Shown: positions 6,309 to 9,320 of the stretch, piece after piece
Layout of the letters: every line of letters starts with the position of its first letter
Position numbering within the stretch: the first letter of the stretch is position 1
NCBI GenBank assembly: GCA_016839995.1
Contig: JAEOTD010000133.1
Span: forward strand, 1-9,320
Source: Candidatus Hermodarchaeota archaeon
Lineage (GTDB): Archaea; Asgardarchaeota; Hermodarchaeia; Hermodarchaeales; Hermodarchaeaceae
Length of the DNA: 9,320 nt
Reading direction: 5' to 3'
Translations under genes and position numbers: made by a program
The notes under the pieces: generated by a model
The model's database searches: none
Seen by the model: the letters and a program-made list of their open reading frames with translations, nothing else
What the model was told of the DNA's origin: nothing

Positions 6309-8711
6309 CTATTCCTCACCGAGAAGGCGTGCCATTAATTCAGGAACAACGGCTTTGCGTTCCATAGCTCGCAGGTGTTCCCGAATTCGGGGCATGACAG
6401 ATTGCCATTCAGGATAAATCCGGTTCTTGAAGGCTTCAACGGTTGGTGGTTCTGAAGACATATCACGCCCTTCTTCGGATTTGCGTTTGCGGATACTAAG
6501 TATCGTTTCATTTTGAAGTCCTTTTGGAAGAACCTGGAATTTCTCAAACTGATATCCGAAGAGGGCGCGACCGGAAGTTGCACTGCGTAGTTCATCAGCA
6601 ATTCCACGGGATGCTTCAGAAGCAGGGAGTTCGCCACTGAGAAACGCGTTGCCGCCTCTGGTCTCGGTTCCTGTGATTTTACCTCGATGCTGAGTCACAT
6701 AACTGATGACACTTCCCATTGTGTCTTCAGGTGTCTTCACATCAATCCGGAGAACAGGTTCATAGAGTCCTGGATTTCCGCTGAGGAAACTGATGTTGAG
6801 GGCTGATGCTGTCATAATCATGATTTGACCCGCTTTGGTGTGTGCTGGGTCTTCGTGAACGGTGGCATCGTACATACTGACTTTCATGCCCATGATTGGT
6901 TCACGGGCAAGAACGCTGCTGTGACAGAAGTCACGGAAGGCAGTGATGACATAGGGTTTGATGCGATCGAGACGCTGGACACCACGGGAGAGGTTCAGTA
7001 AGAGGTTGGTGCCTTCGATGCCCCAAATATTACGACCAACCTTCCGGTCCCAGCCTGCGGCTTCACTGATGAGTTTGGCTTGAACACGTTCATCCATGTA
7101 TTCATCGAGTTTACCATCGCGAATGAGTTGGACGATTTCGGGTTCCAACGGTTCCACCATTAACTCGATGCGGTTGAGGGATTCAGGGCACTTGGTGCGA
7201 ATACGAAATCCACCGGCCATGGGTGATTCGTGGTAAACCGTGATGGGAATACCGATTTTGATGTCGAGTTCTTCGGCAATCCGTTTGGTCAGGATTTCAA
7301 TTTGGAGCGGGTCAATACCGCTGAGGATATATTCTCCACTGTCTTCGTCCTTTCGGAATACGGCAGTAGGGTCAGCAAGAACCCATTTCCTGACAATGTC
7401 ACCAAGCTTTGAGAGATCCTGTGGATTCTCGGGTTTGATGCTTCGACTAACCACGGGATCCGATACATAGCGGATTTTTTCGAAAGGTGGAAATCCTTTG
7501 TTTTCAATGTGGACAAATGTTTCTCCTGCCGGTTGAATTTCTGGGAGTTCTAACGCGAATAAGTTACCTGCAGGTACGATTGGAACAGGAAGTAAGCTGT
7601 CGAGTTCTTGGACACCAAGACGTCGAATACGCAGTGCACGTTTCGCATTTAGCAGGTAGATTTCATCGCCCTCTTTGAGCGTTCCACTGAACACACGACC
7701 AATCAGTGTTGGACGTTTGGTTCGTGGGTGGATGAAAATCTTTGTAATCATGCCAACTAGAGGTGCATTGCGATCAACTGTTAGCATGCCGTATGCAGCT
7801 TGTTTAACGGGGTCATCACCTGCGTCAGCCATACTTTTGAAGTCCTTGACTTCATCGATTCTTTCACCCCAAAGACGGCGCATCCGATAAGGGGCGGCTT
7901 CGTCAGGGCTAGGAAGATGGGCGATGATAACTTCAAGAAGGGCATCATCGAGGGGGAAGTTTTCACGAAGCCATTTGATGGGTTCATCGGTGTCATTTCT
8001 AACGGCTTCGTCGTATTTTTCGATGACAAATTTCGCACTTTCGACTCCCTTGCGTTTGAGCATGGGAATTGTAAATGCCCAGCCGTCCTTGGCTGAACCG
8101 AAGATTACTCGTCCATCAGCTGGATTAACTTGCCACTCTTTCTTGAATTGTTTTGGGGCAACCGCTTCGATTTGTTCATTGACCTCTTTGATGATGAGTC
8201 CAAAGCGTTCAATGATCTTATCTGGTTTGAGCTTCAATTCTTTGGTGAGTCGGTCAACTTTATTGATGAATAAAACAGGTTTGGTCCATTCGTTACCTAC
8301 GGCCAAGTGAATGTTGGTTACGGTTTGGGTCATGACGCCTTCGAGAGCGTCAACGAGAAGGACGGCTCCGTCACTACCTCGGAGGGCACGGCTGACTTCG
8401 CCAGTGAAGCTTATATGACCGGGTGTATCGTTGAGCTCTAAGAGGTAGTCTTTGTCTTGGTATTTGTAATTGAGAAGGGCTACGCTGGTGAAGATGGTAA
8501 TTCCACGCTCTTGTTCTTCGTCGTCAGTATCGGTTTTTCGGGCCTGTCCAGCATAGCTATCACTAAGTAAGCCCGCACGACGCATGAGATAGTCACATGC
8601 TGTTGATTTTCCGTGGTCGATATGGGCAGTGATGCTAAAGATTCGACGAAGATGCATGGGGTGCTCTTGCACCATGCGTTGGATTTCTTCAGGGCTTTTG
8701 ACTCGTACCAT
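6309..8711 (-). CDS. Divergent translation elongation factor 2 (EF-2 paralogue-like)
   Basis: An 800-residue GTPase of the archaeal/eukaryotic EF-2 family, which moves tRNA and mRNA through the ribosome. Domain I has every GTPase motif: P-loop A29-H-I-D-H-G-K-S-T37, switch I R69-G-I-T-I73, D95-T-P-G-H99, N150-K-V-D153 and S206-A-K208. Domain II spans about 305-400; domains III to V follow. Domain IV is unusual. The canonical S-P-N-K-H-N loop reads C508-P-E-S-L-N513. The diphthamide loop, normally D-A-I-H-R-G-x-x-Q, reads D621-P-A-H-T-K-A-G-Q629, so the modifiable His624 is kept but its conserved surroundings are not. Length exceeds the usual roughly 730 residues, largely through a charged tail after about 755 and some domain I/II insertions. 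These traits match the second EF-2 described in dph-lacking archaea. ATG 8711 is preceded by AGGA at a 10-base spacing and by a TATA-like box. ATGs at codons 13 and 19 are weaker alternatives. Confidence 0.96.
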   Translation of the reverse strand: MVRVKSPEEIQRMVQEHPMHLRRIFSITAHIDHGKSTACDYLMRRAGLLSDSYAGQARKTDTDDEEQERGITIFTSVALLNYKYQDKDYLLELNDTPGHISFTGEVSRALRGSDGAVLLVDALEGVMTQTVTNIHLAVGNEWTKPVLFINKVDRLTKELKLKPDKIIERFGLIIKEVNEQIEAVAPKQFKKEWQVNPADGRVIFGSAKDGWAFTIPMLKRKGVESAKFVIEKYDEAVRNDTDEPIKWLRENFPLDDALLEVIIAHLPSPDEAAPYRMRRLWGERIDEVKDFKSMADAGDDPVKQAAYGMLTVDRNAPLVGMITKIFIHPRTKRPTLIGRVFSGTLKEGDEIYLLNAKRALRIRRLGVQELDSLLPVPIVPAGNLFALELPEIQPAGETFVHIENKGFPPFEKIRYVSDPVVSRSIKPENPQDLSKLGDIVRKWVLADPTAVFRKDEDSGEYILSGIDPLQIEILTKRIAEELDIKIGIPITVYHESPMAGGFRIRTKCPESLNRIELMVEPLEPEIVQLIRDGKLDEYMDERVQAKLISEAAGWDRKVGRNIWGIEGTNLLLNLSRGVQRLDRIKPYVITAFRDFCHSSVLAREPIMGMKVSMYDATVHEDPAHTKAGQIMIMTASALNISFLSGNPGLYEPVLRIDVKTPEDTMGSVISYVTQHRGKITGTETRGGNAFLSGELPASEASRGIADELRSATSGRALFGYQFEKFQVLPKGLQNETILSIRKRKSEEGRDMSSEPPTVEAFKNRIYPEWQSVMPRIREHLRAMERKAVVPELMARLLGEE

Positions 8712-8739
8712 TGGGTTTCAATCCTTTCAGGGTTAATTG

Positions 8740-8751
8740 TAATGTATTCTC
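8740..8751 (-). promoter_or_regulatory. TATA-box candidate for the EF-2 gene
   Basis: The minus strand reads GAGAATACATTA, 28 bases before ATG 8711. It matches the element at 2418-2429 in 11 of 12 bases. The AGGA ribosome-binding site (8725-8722) lies between it and the start, implying a short leader. Confidence 0.5.
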
Positions 8752-8775
8752 ACACAGTTTGTGATGGCAAAAGCC

Positions 8776-8800
8776 TGTGCAACATGATATTATGTGCACA
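8776..8800. repeat. Inverted repeat upstream of the EF-2 promoter
   Basis: Arms TGTGCAACAT and ATGTGCACA are complementary over 9 bases apart from one bulged A, with a 6-base spacer GATATT. It sits 25 bases upstream of the EF-2 TATA candidate and 68 bases after the stop of the upstream gene. It could be a regulator site or the 3' hairpin of the upstream transcript; only a TTTT run follows it. Confidence 0.4.
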
Positions 8801-8868
8801 ATGGTCTCTCGCGCTCTGGGCAAGCAGAACTTATGATTTCCCTAAAAGGATTGCGGTGACCCAACCCA

Positions 8869-9320
8869 CTAGAGGTCAAGTCCAATCTCTCGCAACCTGG
8901 CTTCACCTTCAGGGGATAAAACATATTCAAACCCCCCCTCTGTTTCAACCCGGGTAAGCCATCCTTGATTCATCAGATGGGTAAGGAACTCCTTCCCAAT
9001 ATGCTCAAGGCTAATAATTCGTCCGAGTGCAGGTGTGACAATCTCATCACTAGTGGGTTCTTTTGGTTCGGGTTCTTCAGTAACAGGTTCGGACGCTTCG
9101 CCGTACCAACTGATGGTAGGAATACGTTCATCAAAGGTCGCAGGCGTATTCTTCCACAGGTACCGCTTGAGGCGCGCATCGGCGGTGAGTTCTACTTCGG
9201 GATCAATGAACAAATTGAAATCTGGTTGTCCTCGAAGAATGGGAGAAATGTCGAGACGTGTTAACGTGTTTTGCGTTAGATTCAAAGTCTTTAGGTTGCT
9301 GGAGTGAGCAAAGGGGGCAA
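8869..9320 (-). CDS. Leucine-rich-repeat protein, C-terminal part with a possible winged-helix tail (N-terminus outside window)
   Basis: The minus-strand frame is open to the right edge: 149 residues end at TAG 8869 and codons continue past TTG 9285 without a stop, so that TTG is unlikely to be the start. The first residues read S-N-L-K-T-L-N-L-T-Q-N-T-L-T-R-L-D-I-S-P, a typical leucine-rich repeat of the LxxLxLxxNxLxxLDLSP type, followed by a degenerate last repeat with F-N-L-F-I-D-P. Next come a Trp-containing stretch, an acidic Pro/Glu linker (S-E-P-V-T-E-E-P-E-P-K-E-P), and a C-terminal segment with the spacing of a winged-helix domain: helical I-G-K-E-F-L-T-H-L, then N-Q-G-W-L-T-R-V, E-Y-V-L-S-P-E-G and E-A-R-L. 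LRR proteins bind other proteins. The ligand and the number of repeats are not visible. EF-2 lies 157 bases downstream with its own promoter candidate. Confidence 0.75.
   Translation of the reverse strand, partial: APFAHSSNLKTLNLTQNTLTRLDISPILRGQPDFNLFIDPEVELTADARLKRYLWKNTPATFDERIPTISWYGEASEPVTEEPEPKEPTSDEIVTPALGRIISLEHIGKEFLTHLMNQGWLTRVETEGGFEYVLSPEGEARLREIGLDL

Noticed and set aside
7230..8310. Several plus-strand frames of 60-128 codons, including 7924-8310
   Set aside because: All are antisense to conserved EF-2 sequence.
8613..8957. Plus-strand frame of 114 codons bridging EF-2 and the LRR gene
   Set aside because: It is antisense to both genes and crosses the EF-2 promoter region; no SD or motif supports it.
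8965..9307. Plus-strand frames of 99 and 90 codons and a minus frame at 8973-9179
   Set aside because: They overlap the LRR gene frame, which is open to the window edge and shows repeat structure.

Overview
The window looks archaeal. It carries an archaeal/eukaryotic-type elongation factor 2, a geranylgeranyl-reductase-family flavoprotein of the kind that saturates archaeal lipid chains, a DUF92 membrane protein, and TATA-like boxes upstream of genes, some of which also have Shine-Dalgarno sites matching the archaeal anti-SD. The EF-2 has degenerate domain-IV motifs, which points to the EF-2 paralogue reported from archaea lacking diphthamide synthesis (many Asgard archaea, Korarchaeota, Geoarchaea). 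A leucine-rich-repeat fragment fits an Asgard, perhaps Thorarchaeia-like, source. That assignment is inference. I saw no mobile element, CRISPR array, tRNA or rRNA.

Layout, left to right. 1-1061 (-) is a geranylgeranyl reductase family protein with its start intact and its C-terminus cut by the window edge; it is absent from a simple Met-to-stop ORF scan because its stop lies outside. 1167-2174 (-) is a DUF92 integral membrane protein just upstream of it on the same strand; both families have isoprenoid links. 2175-2462 is a divergent promoter region. 2463-3311 (+) is an unrecognised protein with an NPP1-like His/Asp/Glu motif, followed 30 bases later by a GNAT acetyltransferase (3342-3947, +). 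The GNAT gene runs tail-to-tail into, and overlaps by 16 bases, a polytopic GT-C-like membrane protein (3932-6130, -). 6309-8711 (-) is the divergent EF-2, with a hairpin plus oligo-U terminator candidate after it. 8869-9320 (-) is the C-terminal part of a leucine-rich-repeat protein that enters from the right edge.

The most noteworthy points are: the EF-2, which keeps all GTPase motifs and the diphthamide-position histidine but has lost the conserved residues around it and the SPNKHN loop; the NPP1-like motif in an unannotated protein; the DUF92/reductase pair; and a 12-base promoter element repeated (11 of 12 identical) at similar distances upstream of EF-2 and of the NPP1-like gene. The genes do not form one evident pathway. 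The window reads as ordinary archaeal chromosome containing a few unusual proteins.
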